Source: Bordetella sp. BOR01
GTDB taxonomy: Bacteria; Pseudomonadota; Gammaproteobacteria; Burkholderiales; Burkholderiaceae_B
Direction of reading: 5' to 3'
DNA: 64,000 nt
NCBI RefSeq assembly: GCF_019218885.1
Contig: NZ_JAHUWT010000002.1
Location: 186,001-250,000 of the forward strand
Part shown: in pieces, positions 52,782-60,955 of the stretch
Layout of the letters: each line of letters begins with the position of its first letter
Position numbering within the stretch: position 1 is the first letter of the stretch
Notes under the pieces: model-generated
Databases searched by the model: none
What the model saw: only the letters and a program-made list of their open reading frames with translations
What the model was told of the DNA's origin: nothing
Made by a program: the position numbers and the translations under genes

Positions 52782-53948
52782 ATGAAAATCGTCGACATCC
52801 GCGAATCGACCCGCCCCATCAAATCCAATATCCGCAACGCGTACATCGATTTTTCCAAGATGACGCTCAGCCTGGTCGCGGTGGTGACCGATGTGGTGCG
52901 CGACGGCAAGCCCGTGGTGGGCTACGGCTTCAATTCAAACGGCCGCTACGGCCAGGGCGGCCTAATCCGCGACCGCTTCGCCCCGCGTATCCTGGAGGCC
53001 GACCCGGCCAGCCTGCGCGACGACGCACGCGACAATCTCGATGCGCACAAGATCTGGGCCGCCATGATGACCAACGAGAAACCCGGCGGCCACGGCGAAC
53101 GCTCGGTGGCCGTGGGCACCATCGACATGGCGGTGTGGGATGCGGTGGCCAAGATCGAAGGCAAGCCGCTGTACCAGCTGCTGGCCGAGCGCTACGGCGA
53201 TGGCCGTGCCAACCGCGACGTCTTCGTCTATGCGGCGGGTGGCTACTACTGGCCGGGCCAGGGGCTGGACGGCCTGCGGCGCGAAATGCAAAGCTACCTG
53301 GACCGCGGGTATTCGGTGGTGAAAAAGAAAATCGGCGGCGCGTCGCTGGCGGAAGACTGCGAGCGCATCGAAGCGGTGCTGAAGCTGCTGGGCCCGGGCC
53401 AGCGCCTGGCGGTCGACGCCAATGGCCGGTTCGACCTGAAGACCGCGGTCGAATACGCCAAGGCGCTGTCGCAGTACGACCTGTTCTGGTACGAAGAGGC
53501 GGGCGATCCGCTGGATTACGCCTTGCAGGCCGAGTTGGCCAAGCACTACGTCAAGCCGATGGCCACCGGCGAGAACCTGTTCTCGATGCAGGACGCCCGC
53601 AACCTGATCCGCTACGGCGGCATGCGCCCCGACCGCGATTGGCTGCAATTCGATTGCGCGCTCAGTTACGGCCTGGTGGAATACCTGCGCACGCTGGACA
53701 TGCTGAAGGAAAATGGCTGGTCGGCCACGCGCTGCATTCCGCACGGAGGCCACCAGATGTCCCTGGCCATCGCGGCCGGCCTGGGCCTGGGGGGAAATGA
53801 ATCGTACCCGGATTTGTTCCAGCCTTATGGTGGGTTTCCGGATGGCGTGCAGGTGCGCGACAGCATTGTCACCTTGCCCGAACTGCCGGGCATCGGGTTC
53901 GAGGGGAAAGCAGACTTGTATGCCGAGATGAAAGCCTTGGCGAGTTGA
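52782..53948 (+). CDS. tarD: D(-)-tartrate dehydratase, enolase superfamily
   Basis: The 388-residue product closely follows the characterised Bradyrhizobium D-tartrate dehydratase as I remember it. It opens IVDIRESTRPI with RNAYIDFSKMT and has YGFNSNGRYGQGG and MMTNEKPGGHGERSVAVGT. The catalytic Lys is in VVKKKIGG (Lys183), metal ligands are in VDANGRFD (Asp212), WYEEAGDP and ATGEN, and the catalytic His is in IPHGGHQ (His321). It dehydrates D-tartrate to oxaloacetate. It is monocistronic, with a LysR gene divergent, and no transporter is adjacent. Confidence 0.95.
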   Translation: MKIVDIRESTRPIKSNIRNAYIDFSKMTLSLVAVVTDVVRDGKPVVGYGFNSNGRYGQGGLIRDRFAPRILEADPASLRDDARDNLDAHKIWAAMMTNEKPGGHGERSVAVGTIDMAVWDAVAKIEGKPLYQLLAERYGDGRANRDVFVYAAGGYYWPGQGLDGLRREMQSYLDRGYSVVKKKIGGASLAEDCERIEAVLKLLGPGQRLAVDANGRFDLKTAVEYAKALSQYDLFWYEEAGDPLDYALQAELAKHYVKPMATGENLFSMQDARNLIRYGGMRPDRDWLQFDCALSYGLVEYLRTLDMLKENGWSATRCIPHGGHQMSLAIAAGLGLGGNESYPDLFQPYGGFPDGVQVRDSIVTLPELPGIGFEGKADLYAEMKALAS

Positions 53949-53997
53949 TTTGGCAAGCGCGTCTTGCTGGTGTTGCGGGCATCGCCATCGAGAGCGC

Positions 53998-54012
53998 GAT
54001 TCAGGTGCCTGA
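53998..54012. repeat. Short hairpin repeat, copy 2 (convergent junction)
   Basis: GATTCAGGTGCCTGA is the reverse complement of the 15 bases at 12523-12537. Like copy 1 it lies between two convergent genes, here tarD and an SDR. A bidirectional terminator or an intergenic repeat family is possible. Confidence 0.45.
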
Positions 54013-54047
54013 TTCCTGGCTCGAGACTGTATGCTGCGTACTTTTCT

Positions 54048-54827
54048 TCAGCGCATCACCAGCCCGCCGTCCACGAACAACACCTGGCCGGTCATGAAGC
54101 CGCTCCAGTCGGACGCCAGGAACATCACCGGCCCGGCGACGTCCTCGGGCCTGGCGATGCGCCGCAATGGCGTGGCGGCAATCAGCGATTCGCGGAACGA
54201 TTCCTGGGTTGCGCCGCTGGCCTGGGTCGGATAGACCAGGCCCGGCGCCACGCAATTCACGCGGATGCCAAAGGGGCCGAGTTCAGCCGCAAGATTGCGG
54301 CTGAATGCCACCAGCGCGGCCTTGGCGGTGGTGTAGTCGTGGTACGGCACGACCGGGTGCTCGACCAGGTTGCTGGCAATGTTCACGATGCAGCCCTGGG
54401 CGCGCCGCTGGAAGTGCGGTAGCGCGGCGCGGCACACATTGAAGGCGGCGCCGACCGCGCCATCGAACTGGGCCTGGTAGTCTTGCCAATTCAGGTGGTC
54501 GAATGCGGTGCGCCGCCTGGGATCGAATGCATAGTGCCGTAACGCGTTGTTGACCGCGACGTCGAGCCGGCCGGTCTCTTGCACGATGGCGTCGATCATG
54601 GCGCGCACGGCCTCTGGCGAGCCGACATCCGCCTGCACGGCCCAGGCGTCGCCGCCCAGGGCCTGGCATTGCGCCACCACGGCATCGGCCGCCGTGGCAT
54701 TGCTCAGGTAATTGACGACGACCGTCGCGCCTTCCCGCGCGAAACTGCGCGCGATCTCGGCGCCTATGCCACGGCTAGCGCCTGTGACCAGTACTACCTT
54801 GCCTGTGAATTGCATGGTTGCGCTCAT
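54048..54827 (-). CDS. SDR-family oxidoreductase, last gene of the TPP-riboswitch operon
   Basis: The 259-residue product starts at the ATG at 54827, one base after the stop of the binding-protein gene, so it is coupled. It has the cofactor motif TGASRGIG, VNNALRH in place of NNAG, a catalytic Ser in NIASNL and YTTAK (Tyr-x3-Lys). Classical SDRs reduce aldehydes or ketones. Given the LuxE/LuxC-type acid-to-aldehyde enzymes upstream, reduction of the resulting aldehyde to an alcohol is the simplest role, which is inference. Confidence 0.9.
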   Translation of the reverse strand: MSATMQFTGKVVLVTGASRGIGAEIARSFAREGATVVVNYLSNATAADAVVAQCQALGGDAWAVQADVGSPEAVRAMIDAIVQETGRLDVAVNNALRHYAFDPRRRTAFDHLNWQDYQAQFDGAVGAAFNVCRAALPHFQRRAQGCIVNIASNLVEHPVVPYHDYTTAKAALVAFSRNLAAELGPFGIRVNCVAPGLVYPTQASGATQESFRESLIAATPLRRIARPEDVAGPVMFLASDWSGFMTGQVLFVDGGLVMR

Positions 54828-54828
54828 A

Positions 54829-55869
54829 TCAGGACGCCGGCAGCAGGCTGGCATCGGCCACGCTGGCCACATCGATGGGGTGCTGGATCAGGCCCAGCGC
54901 GCGATAGGCGTCGGCCGCCTGCTGCAGCAGCGCCAGGTCGAACGCGCCCAGCGCGCGCGCGGCACCGCCGGGGCCGGCCGGCGCCTGGGCGGCGATGTTG
55001 CGCAGCCGGATCACCTCCAGATTGATGTCCCGGTCGGTGCCGTCGATCGCGCGTTTGGCGGCAAGCGTTGCCGCTTCTTCCGGCTGGGCGATCATCCAGG
55101 CGGCGCTGTCGCGGTAGGCCTTGAGAAACGCGCGCAGCAGCGGCTGCCTTTGCTGGTAGACCTGTTCGCGCACCACGAACAGGTCGCTGGAGACGTTGAG
55201 GTAGTCGCGCACCTGCATCACATTGACCTTGCCCAGCCCCCGGCGCCTGCCCACCAGCAGGCCGGTGTCGGTAGCCGCGGTGGCGTCGACGTGGCCCTGC
55301 AGCAGGGGCGCGAAGTTCAGGACGCCGGTCACCACGATTTCCACATCCGCTTCGGTCAGCCCGGCCTGATGCAGCATCACCAGCAGGTTCTGGCGCGTGC
55401 CGCTGGACAAGCTGTAGACGCCGATGCGCTTGCCCTTCAGGTCCGCCGGCCGCGCGATGTTGGCGGACTGGAGCGACACTACGTTGAAGACGTTCTGCGG
55501 ATAAATGTCATAGATGGCGCGTAGCTTTTCGCCCTTGTCCAGCGCCATGAACAGAGAACCCGGATCGGTAAAGGCCACGTCGGCCTGGCCGCTCAGGATG
55601 TTGCGGATGGCGTCGCCGCCGCCCGCGCCAGGCAAGTAGACCAGTTCCAGGCCCTGCGCCTTGAAAAAGCCCTTGTCGGGCTCGGCCAGCAGGTTGGTGA
55701 TTTCGGCGATGGGCTTGCTCCAGCCGGCCAGGGTGACCTTGCCGGAGGCCGCCGCCTGGGCGCGCGCCGCGGAAGGGCCGATCGATAGCGCGGCAAGGCT
55801 GGCGGCAGCGGTCAGCAGCGCACGGCGGCGGGAAGACGGAACCATGGGGCGAATCCTGGTGAATGTCAT
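54829..55869 (-). CDS. ABC transporter substrate-binding protein, NMT1/ThiY-SsuA-like
   Basis: The 346-residue product starts at the ATG at 55869, overlapping the permease stop as ATGA. It has a signal sequence with a basic RRR-ALL start and a cleavage site near ARAQA. The fold markers of the NitT/TauT/NMT1 group follow: VTLAGWSKPIAEITNLLAEPDKGFF in parts, GQADVAFTDPGSLFMAL, and ADLKGKRIGVYSLSSGTR. Members bind taurine, nitrate or thiamine pyrimidine precursors. The TPP riboswitch upstream argues for a thiamine-related ligand. Confidence 0.9.
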   Translation of the reverse strand: MTFTRIRPMVPSSRRRALLTAAASLAALSIGPSAARAQAAASGKVTLAGWSKPIAEITNLLAEPDKGFFKAQGLELVYLPGAGGGDAIRNILSGQADVAFTDPGSLFMALDKGEKLRAIYDIYPQNVFNVVSLQSANIARPADLKGKRIGVYSLSSGTRQNLLVMLHQAGLTEADVEIVVTGVLNFAPLLQGHVDATAATDTGLLVGRRRGLGKVNVMQVRDYLNVSSDLFVVREQVYQQRQPLLRAFLKAYRDSAAWMIAQPEEAATLAAKRAIDGTDRDINLEVIRLRNIAAQAPAGPGGAARALGAFDLALLQQAADAYRALGLIQHPIDVASVADASLLPAS

Positions 55870-56630
55870 GAATGGTCAGTGTAGGGACGCAGCAGGCGCC
55901 GCTCTACCATAAGCATGGCTTGATAGCACAGCAGCCCGATGGCGGCGATGGCGGCCAGCGCCGCAAACATGAGCGGCGTGTCCATCATGCCCTGAGAGGC
56001 GATGATGACCGCGCCCAGCCCGCGGCTGGCGCCGATGAATTCGCCCACGACAGCGCCGACCAGGGCCAGCACCAGCGCCACGCGCAGCCCCGCCAGAATA
56101 CCTGGCAGGCCCGCGGGCAGCTTCAGGCGCAGCAACGTCTGGCCACGCGATGCACCCAGCATGCGGAATAGTTGCAGCCGGTTCGGGTCGACCTGCCGCA
56201 GGCTGGTCAAGGTGTTTTCCATCAAGGGGAAAAAGCAGATCAGCGCGGTCATCACCACGGTGGGCGCCATGCCGAATCCGAACCACAGCACGAACAGCGG
56301 CGCGAGGGCCAGCTTGGGGACCACCTGGCTGACGATGACGTAGGGCTTGAGCACGCGGTCGAGCAGGGCGGATTCGGCCAGCGCCACGCCCATGGCCAGG
56401 CCCGCGATGCCGCCCAGCGCCAGGCCCAGCAGCATCTCGGCCAGGGTCGTGCCGATATGGGGCCAGAGATAACCGGTGGACAGGCTGGTCCACAGCGTCA
56501 GGGCCACGGCCGAGGGCGCCGGCAGCACCAGCGCGGAAATACCGGCCTGCCGCACGGTCAGTTCCCACATCCCTACCAGGATCACCAGCAGCACGCCGGC
56601 CAGGACGCGGGTGTTCAGCGTCGGTTTCAT
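55866..56630 (-). CDS. ABC transporter permease, NitT/TauT/ThiX-like
   Basis: The 254-residue product has about six membrane segments and the EAA-like cytoplasmic loop (LGASRGQTLLRLKLPAGLPGILAGLRV shortened: LGASRGQTLLRLKLP). It overlaps the ATPase gene upstream and the binding-protein gene downstream by ATGA junctions, so the three form one importer. The type matches ThiX, SsuC and TauC. Confidence 0.92.
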   Translation of the reverse strand: MKPTLNTRVLAGVLLVILVGMWELTVRQAGISALVLPAPSAVALTLWTSLSTGYLWPHIGTTLAEMLLGLALGGIAGLAMGVALAESALLDRVLKPYVIVSQVVPKLALAPLFVLWFGFGMAPTVVMTALICFFPLMENTLTSLRQVDPNRLQLFRMLGASRGQTLLRLKLPAGLPGILAGLRVALVLALVGAVVGEFIGASRGLGAVIIASQGMMDTPLMFAALAAIAAIGLLCYQAMLMVERRLLRPYTDHS

Positions 56631-57391
56631 GCGCGAGCCTCTGTCATGGTTTCGAATATCCGGGAGCAGTATTGGTTGAAGGCCGCGCCGTGGCGCATGG
56701 CCTGGCTGCGGGGCGCGCCCAGGTCCACCGGGATGTCGGCCAGCAGGCGCCCCTGGTGCATGACCCCGACGCGGTCGCCCAGGTACACCGCTTCGCCGAT
56801 GTCATGCGTGACGAACAGCACGGTGGTCTTGCGCACACGGCACATCCGCAACAGGTCGTCCTGCAGCTCGCCGCGCGTGATGGCATCCAGCGCGGCGAAG
56901 GGTTCGTCCAGCAACAACAGCGCCGGCTCGAGAATCAGGGCGCGTGCCAGCGCCACCCGGCTTTGCTGCCCGCCGGACAACTGCCGGGGATAGTGCCGGG
57001 CATGGTCGGACAGCCCCAGCATGGCCAGCAAGGCCTGCGCGCGCTCGAGGTCGGCAGCCAGCGGCCGGCGCTGCAACGACACGGGCAGCAGCACGTTGTC
57101 GATGACCCGGCGCCATTCCAGCAGGGTGGGCGCCTGGAACACATAGCCCAGCTGCGGGCCGGGCGCGGCCGCCGTGCCATCCCACCGGCGGATATGCCCG
57201 GCCTGCGGTTGCAGCAGGCCCGCGGCCAGCTTCAGCAGTGTGGTCTTGCCGCAGCCGCTGCGCCCGACCAGGCAATGGAAACCGCCGGCCTGCAGTTGCC
57301 AGTCGATGCCGGCCACGACGGGCGGCCGGCCAGGGTAGGTGTAGGCCGCCTGCTGGATATCGAGAAAGGGGATGTCCGGCGCCGGGCTCAT
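56627..57391 (-). CDS. ABC transporter ATP-binding protein, NitT/TauT/ThiZ-like
   Basis: The 254-residue product starts at the ATG at 57391, overlapping the LuxC-like gene stop. It has Walker A GRSGCGKTT, the signature LSGGQQSRVALARAL, Walker B LLLLDEPFAALD and the switch His in FVTHDIGEAVYLGDRV. It is the usual single-domain ATPase of taurine/nitrate/HMP-type importers. Confidence 0.94.
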   Translation of the reverse strand: MSPAPDIPFLDIQQAAYTYPGRPPVVAGIDWQLQAGGFHCLVGRSGCGKTTLLKLAAGLLQPQAGHIRRWDGTAAAPGPQLGYVFQAPTLLEWRRVIDNVLLPVSLQRRPLAADLERAQALLAMLGLSDHARHYPRQLSGGQQSRVALARALILEPALLLLDEPFAALDAITRGELQDDLLRMCRVRKTTVLFVTHDIGEAVYLGDRVGVMHQGRLLADIPVDLGAPRSQAMRHGAAFNQYCSRIFETMTEARA

Positions 57392-58851
57392 GGTTCGTAG
57401 GGCGCAAAGGGCTCGGCCGCCGATTCGGCCGATTGTTCGATCTCGGTCATGCGGACCAAGTCGAGCAGGTTGAAGCGGCCATCGTGGTGCCAGCCGGCTT
57501 CGGGCACGCTCATCGAGCCGATGGCGCTGATGCGGGTGACGCCCGCAGCGCCCAACTGCTCGGCCAGGCGGTACAGCTCGCCTGGCGTGGCGGCGATGCC
57601 GGCCGATTGCAGGAAAACCCCGCCGCCGGCCACGGCGGGCGCCACTTCGTCCAGCGCGTCGACGCCGGCGACCACGATGCTGCGCTGTAGCGCCGTGGGG
57701 GCCAGGGCCTGGGGGCCGTCGGTGTAGGCCACGCTCCATGCCGCAGCGGGATCGCCGATCAAAGGGTCTTGGCCTTCGGCAGCCGGCTGCTTCCATTCGA
57801 CAGATTGCCGCCATTTCGCCAGCGCCGCCGATTCCTCCAGGTCCAGGGCGCGCCGCGGAAAGCGCCGCTGCAGGACGGCCAGTTCGCCCGCCAGGTAGCC
57901 GGCGAACTCGCGTGGCGCAACCTGGCCGCCGCGCTGCACATAGAAGACATGCGGCGAATAGCAGCCCTGCTGGTCATAGCGCACTACATCCCACGCGGCG
58001 CGCCGCGCCAGGGCGGGCGCCTTCAACGCGTCAAGCGCCATCGCGCTGACCACCCCGAAGCCGAGTTTGTGCCCATGCGCAAGAAAGCGCGTCGTCACGG
58101 GCAGGCGGCGCTGGATGGCTTGCAGCGAATCATTGCCGCCATAGGCCACCACGGTGTCGGCCTGGGCGTACAGCGCCTCGGCGTCCGCATCGCCGGCGCC
58201 GCGCCACCACACCACGGCCAGGCAATCGGCAAGCGGCGGATGCACTTCGGCCAGCAGGCGCGCGAACCAGCCGGCAAACAGCGGCTCGGCGCTGGGCAGC
58301 TTGCCGATGTTGCCGGCCTTGACCAGCAGGCCGCAGACCAGGCTCCACAGCGCCAGCGCGGGCACGTTGCCGGCCCAGCTGTGCACCAGCAGTTGCGGCC
58401 CATGGGCCCGCACCGCACCGCCCTTGGCCGTCGGCTGGAAACCGTCGAGCACCTTGGGATTGGCGAAATCCTCGGCCACGAAACGGTGCAGTTGCGGGGC
58501 GCGGAAGGTCTTGAAAAAACCGGTAAGCCCCAGGCGGACCATCTCGGCGTCATAGCCGCTGACCAGCGGCAGCAGCGCGTCGGCCTGGCGGCGGTACGGG
58601 TCGTCGCGGTCCAGCAGCCGGGCAATGGCGCGATCGATGACCGCGATGATCCCGGACACCGGCATGGTCTTCAGGTGCTGGGCGCTGGCGCGCCGGACCC
58701 GCTCGGCAAGCGCATCCATTTGCGGGGCCGACAGCACCGGCACCGCCACCTCGATCCGCTGGCTGCCCTGCGCGAACGGCAGTACCTGCCATTGGACGTC
58801 GGCTGCCGCCAGCCCCGGCAGGTAGCCCGCTTCGATTCTGGGCACGTTCAT
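57388..58851 (-). CDS. Acyl-CoA reductase, LuxC family
   Basis: The 487-residue product starts at the ATG at 58851, overlapping the LuxE-like stop. It belongs to the LuxC branch of aldehyde dehydrogenases. It has HSWAGNVPALALWSLV and VVAYGGNDSL for nucleotide binding, and the catalytic Cys297 in YDQQGCYSPHVFYV, equivalent to the acyl-Cys of LuxC. LuxC-type enzymes take an acyl thioester and reduce it with NADPH to the aldehyde. With the LuxE-like gene just upstream this forms a carboxylic acid reductase pair. No luxAB or luxD is present, so light emission is excluded. Confidence 0.92.
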   Translation of the reverse strand: MNVPRIEAGYLPGLAAADVQWQVLPFAQGSQRIEVAVPVLSAPQMDALAERVRRASAQHLKTMPVSGIIAVIDRAIARLLDRDDPYRRQADALLPLVSGYDAEMVRLGLTGFFKTFRAPQLHRFVAEDFANPKVLDGFQPTAKGGAVRAHGPQLLVHSWAGNVPALALWSLVCGLLVKAGNIGKLPSAEPLFAGWFARLLAEVHPPLADCLAVVWWRGAGDADAEALYAQADTVVAYGGNDSLQAIQRRLPVTTRFLAHGHKLGFGVVSAMALDALKAPALARRAAWDVVRYDQQGCYSPHVFYVQRGGQVAPREFAGYLAGELAVLQRRFPRRALDLEESAALAKWRQSVEWKQPAAEGQDPLIGDPAAAWSVAYTDGPQALAPTALQRSIVVAGVDALDEVAPAVAGGGVFLQSAGIAATPGELYRLAEQLGAAGVTRISAIGSMSVPEAGWHHDGRFNLLDLVRMTEIEQSAESAAEPFAPYEP

Positions 58852-59930
58852 GGCGTGGCGGTCCGGATGAATGCTTCGACCGCCAGCGAGCAGCCCTTGG
58901 CCTGGGCGCCCTCGGCACGCCCCAGCAGCAAGAAGCCGCGGTCGGCCGGCAGGCCCACGTCCTCGGTAAGGATGGTGCAGACCGAATTGAAGTTGGCCAG
59001 GTCGCAGTGCACCAGGATGCCGCGTTCGCCAGCCGGCACCGTGCAGCCCGTGGCAGGATCGACCAGGCGCGAACGTATCCAATGCGGCCCCGACTTGACC
59101 GAGGGCACGATGGCATTGCCATCGTCGTAGAACTGCGTGCTCAGTTCTGTCATGCCGTACATGTTGATGCACAGCTCGCGCGGCACGCCCAGCAATTCGG
59201 AAAGCGACGAATAAAAGGCCTCGAGCGGCAATTCGCGCGACTGCCCCTTGTAGCCGCCGGTATCGAGAATGCGGCTGCCCGGCGGCAGGCGGAACGACCG
59301 GCCTTCCTTGCGCAGCGCGTCGATGACATGCACGAAGCTATAGCTCGCGCCCAGCAGGGCATAGGGCTCGCCCAGTTGCTCGGCCTGTTCCAGCCGTTGC
59401 CACAAGCCCTGCAGGTCTATGCCCTGCGGGGACACGAAATAGCGGCTGTCGGGACTGCCGAAGGCGGATTTCGCCAGCGCCAGGTAATGCGCCAGCGACG
59501 AGTTGGGCATCGTGGCTTCGTCCGGGAACAGCAGGCCCATCGGCAGGCGCTCGACGCCTTGCATGACGCGTCGCGCGAAGTTGCGGGTCATGGACAGGTC
59601 GTAGACGTCGAGCCGCGGGTGGAAGTGGCGTCCGCGCGTGTCGGCGCGGGTGGTGCCGCTGGTCATGAACACGCGCTCGGTCGGCAAAGGCGGCTCGCAG
59701 CGCAGCTCCATCGCCTTGAAGGCGTCGATGGGCACGGCCGGGATGTCGCTCCATGTTTTCACGGTGCGCACCGTGGCGCCCCGGCGCTGGCAAAAGCTGC
59801 GGTAGGGCGCGTTGGCGCCATACTGGTAGGCGAACAGGCGCAGCGCGATCTGGTCGAATTGCGCGTCGGTGCAGCTGTCCTGGGCGATGAGTTCGAGAAT
59901 GTCCGCGACCGGCGGTTCGACGTGGTTCAT
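58848..59930 (-). CDS. Acyl-protein synthetase, LuxE family
   Basis: The 360-residue product is an adenylate-forming LuxE-domain protein. It has an AMP-binding loop VFMTSGTTRADTRG (near residues 87-100), the motif CINMYGMTELSTQFYDDG, and a Cys347 near the C-terminus (KGCSLAVEAF) in the place of the acyl-accepting Cys of LuxE. It would activate a carboxylate with ATP and pass it to the LuxC partner. It is the first gene after the TPP riboswitch, 83 bp from the aptamer's 3' side. Confidence 0.92.
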   Translation of the reverse strand: MNHVEPPVADILELIAQDSCTDAQFDQIALRLFAYQYGANAPYRSFCQRRGATVRTVKTWSDIPAVPIDAFKAMELRCEPPLPTERVFMTSGTTRADTRGRHFHPRLDVYDLSMTRNFARRVMQGVERLPMGLLFPDEATMPNSSLAHYLALAKSAFGSPDSRYFVSPQGIDLQGLWQRLEQAEQLGEPYALLGASYSFVHVIDALRKEGRSFRLPPGSRILDTGGYKGQSRELPLEAFYSSLSELLGVPRELCINMYGMTELSTQFYDDGNAIVPSVKSGPHWIRSRLVDPATGCTVPAGERGILVHCDLANFNSVCTILTEDVGLPADRGFLLLGRAEGAQAKGCSLAVEAFIRTATP

Positions 59931-60012
59931 GGGCTTTGGTGGATTCCTGTGCGTGGAAGCTCCGAAGCCCGCCTGTGCCAGCGGCGCGTGGATACGGCCC
60001 TGTCGAGGTCGA

Positions 60013-60087
60013 TGCTCTTCTTACGCCGGCATGAACCGGGTCAAGTTCGCGGGTCTGAATCTCAGCACTGGCGTGCACCCCGGAGCA
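60013..60087 (-). promoter_or_regulatory. TPP riboswitch (THI element)
   Basis: Read on the minus strand the sequence has all parts of the thiamine pyrophosphate aptamer. A closing P1 stem TGCTC/GAGCA lies at 60083-60087 and 60013-60017. The 5' block CCGGGGTGC is at 60075-60083, and CTGAGA is at 60060-60065. Then come ACCCGCGAAC, the conserved TTGACCCGGTTCATGCCGGCGTAAG block and the return strand (given in pieces: TTGACCCGGTTCATG, CCGGCGTAAG). In proteobacteria it usually blocks translation or transcription when TPP is abundant. It directs the six-gene LuxE-LuxC-ABC-SDR operon. Confidence 0.95.
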
Positions 60088-60166
60088 AGCACCATGTTAA
60101 CCCGCAATGGCGGGCTACCGGACGGCCCCGGCAGTGGCGCGGCCAGGCGCGGGCCGCGCATCCCTG

Positions 60167-60955
60167 TCAACGGGGCAGCACCAGCAATCGCCCCGGCAGG
60201 GTGGGGTGCGGCAGGACATCGGCTTCGATGTCATACACCGCGCGCAGGTTGGCCGGCGTCAGTACTGCATCGGGGGCGCCATCGGCCACCACCGTGCCGC
60301 CGCCCAGCATCACCAGCCGGTCGCACCAGCGCGCCGCCAGGTTGACGTCGTGCACGATCACCAGCACCCCCAGGCCCTGCTCGTGGGCCAGGCCGGCCGT
60401 GGTGCGCAGCAGTTCGATCTGGTGCTTCGGGTCCAGGCTGGAAATCGGTTCGTCCAGCAGCAAATAGCGCGGCACCTGCGCATCGCGCTGTGCCTGGCAC
60501 TGCGCCAGCACGCGGGCGAATTGCACGCGCTGCTGCTCGCCGCCCGACAGCTCGGGGTAGCGCCGCTGCGCCAGTTGCGGCACGCCGGCCAGGGCCAGGG
60601 CCGCGTCGACCAGTTCTTCCACTTCCACCGGGCCCAGCTCGGGAAATGGATAGGCGCCCATGGCCACCACTTCGTGCACGCCCAGGTCGAAACTGAGCGA
60701 GGGCTTTTGCGGCAGTACCGCGCGCTGTCGCGCCTGGCGGCGCAGCGGCAGGCCGCTCAGGGCGGTACCGTCCAGTTCGATGGCGCCGCTGTCGGCATGC
60801 AGTTCGCCCGCCAGCGCGGCCAGCAGCGTCGACTTGCCCGCGCCATTGGCGCCCAGCAAGCCCAGCACGTGGCCGGGTTCGATCGCCAGCGATACACCGG
60901 ACAAGATGCGCGCGCCGTTGCGCGACAGGGCAAGATCGAGGGTGCGCAGGCTCAT
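60167..60955 (-). CDS. bhuV: Heme ABC transporter ATP-binding protein
   Basis: The 262-residue product starts at the ATG at 60955, whose A... strand overlaps the permease stop (TGATG). It has Walker A GANGAGKST, the signature LSGGEQQRVQFARVLAQ, Walker B YLLLDEPISSLD and the switch His in VIVHDVNLAARWCDR. The type is HmuV/BhuV, the ATPase of hemin import. It is the last gene of bhuSTUV and is expected to be iron-regulated by Fur from a promoter outside the window. Confidence 0.95.
   Translation of the reverse strand: MSLRTLDLALSRNGARILSGVSLAIEPGHVLGLLGANGAGKSTLLAALAGELHADSGAIELDGTALSGLPLRRQARQRAVLPQKPSLSFDLGVHEVVAMGAYPFPELGPVEVEELVDAALALAGVPQLAQRRYPELSGGEQQRVQFARVLAQCQAQRDAQVPRYLLLDEPISSLDPKHQIELLRTTAGLAHEQGLGVLVIVHDVNLAARWCDRLVMLGGGTVVADGAPDAVLTPANLRAVYDIEADVLPHPTLPGRLLVLPR

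Noticed and set aside
57388-59930. A bacterial luminescence (lux) operon
   Set aside because: LuxE and LuxC homologues are present but luxA, luxB and luxD are missing, and control is by a TPP riboswitch.
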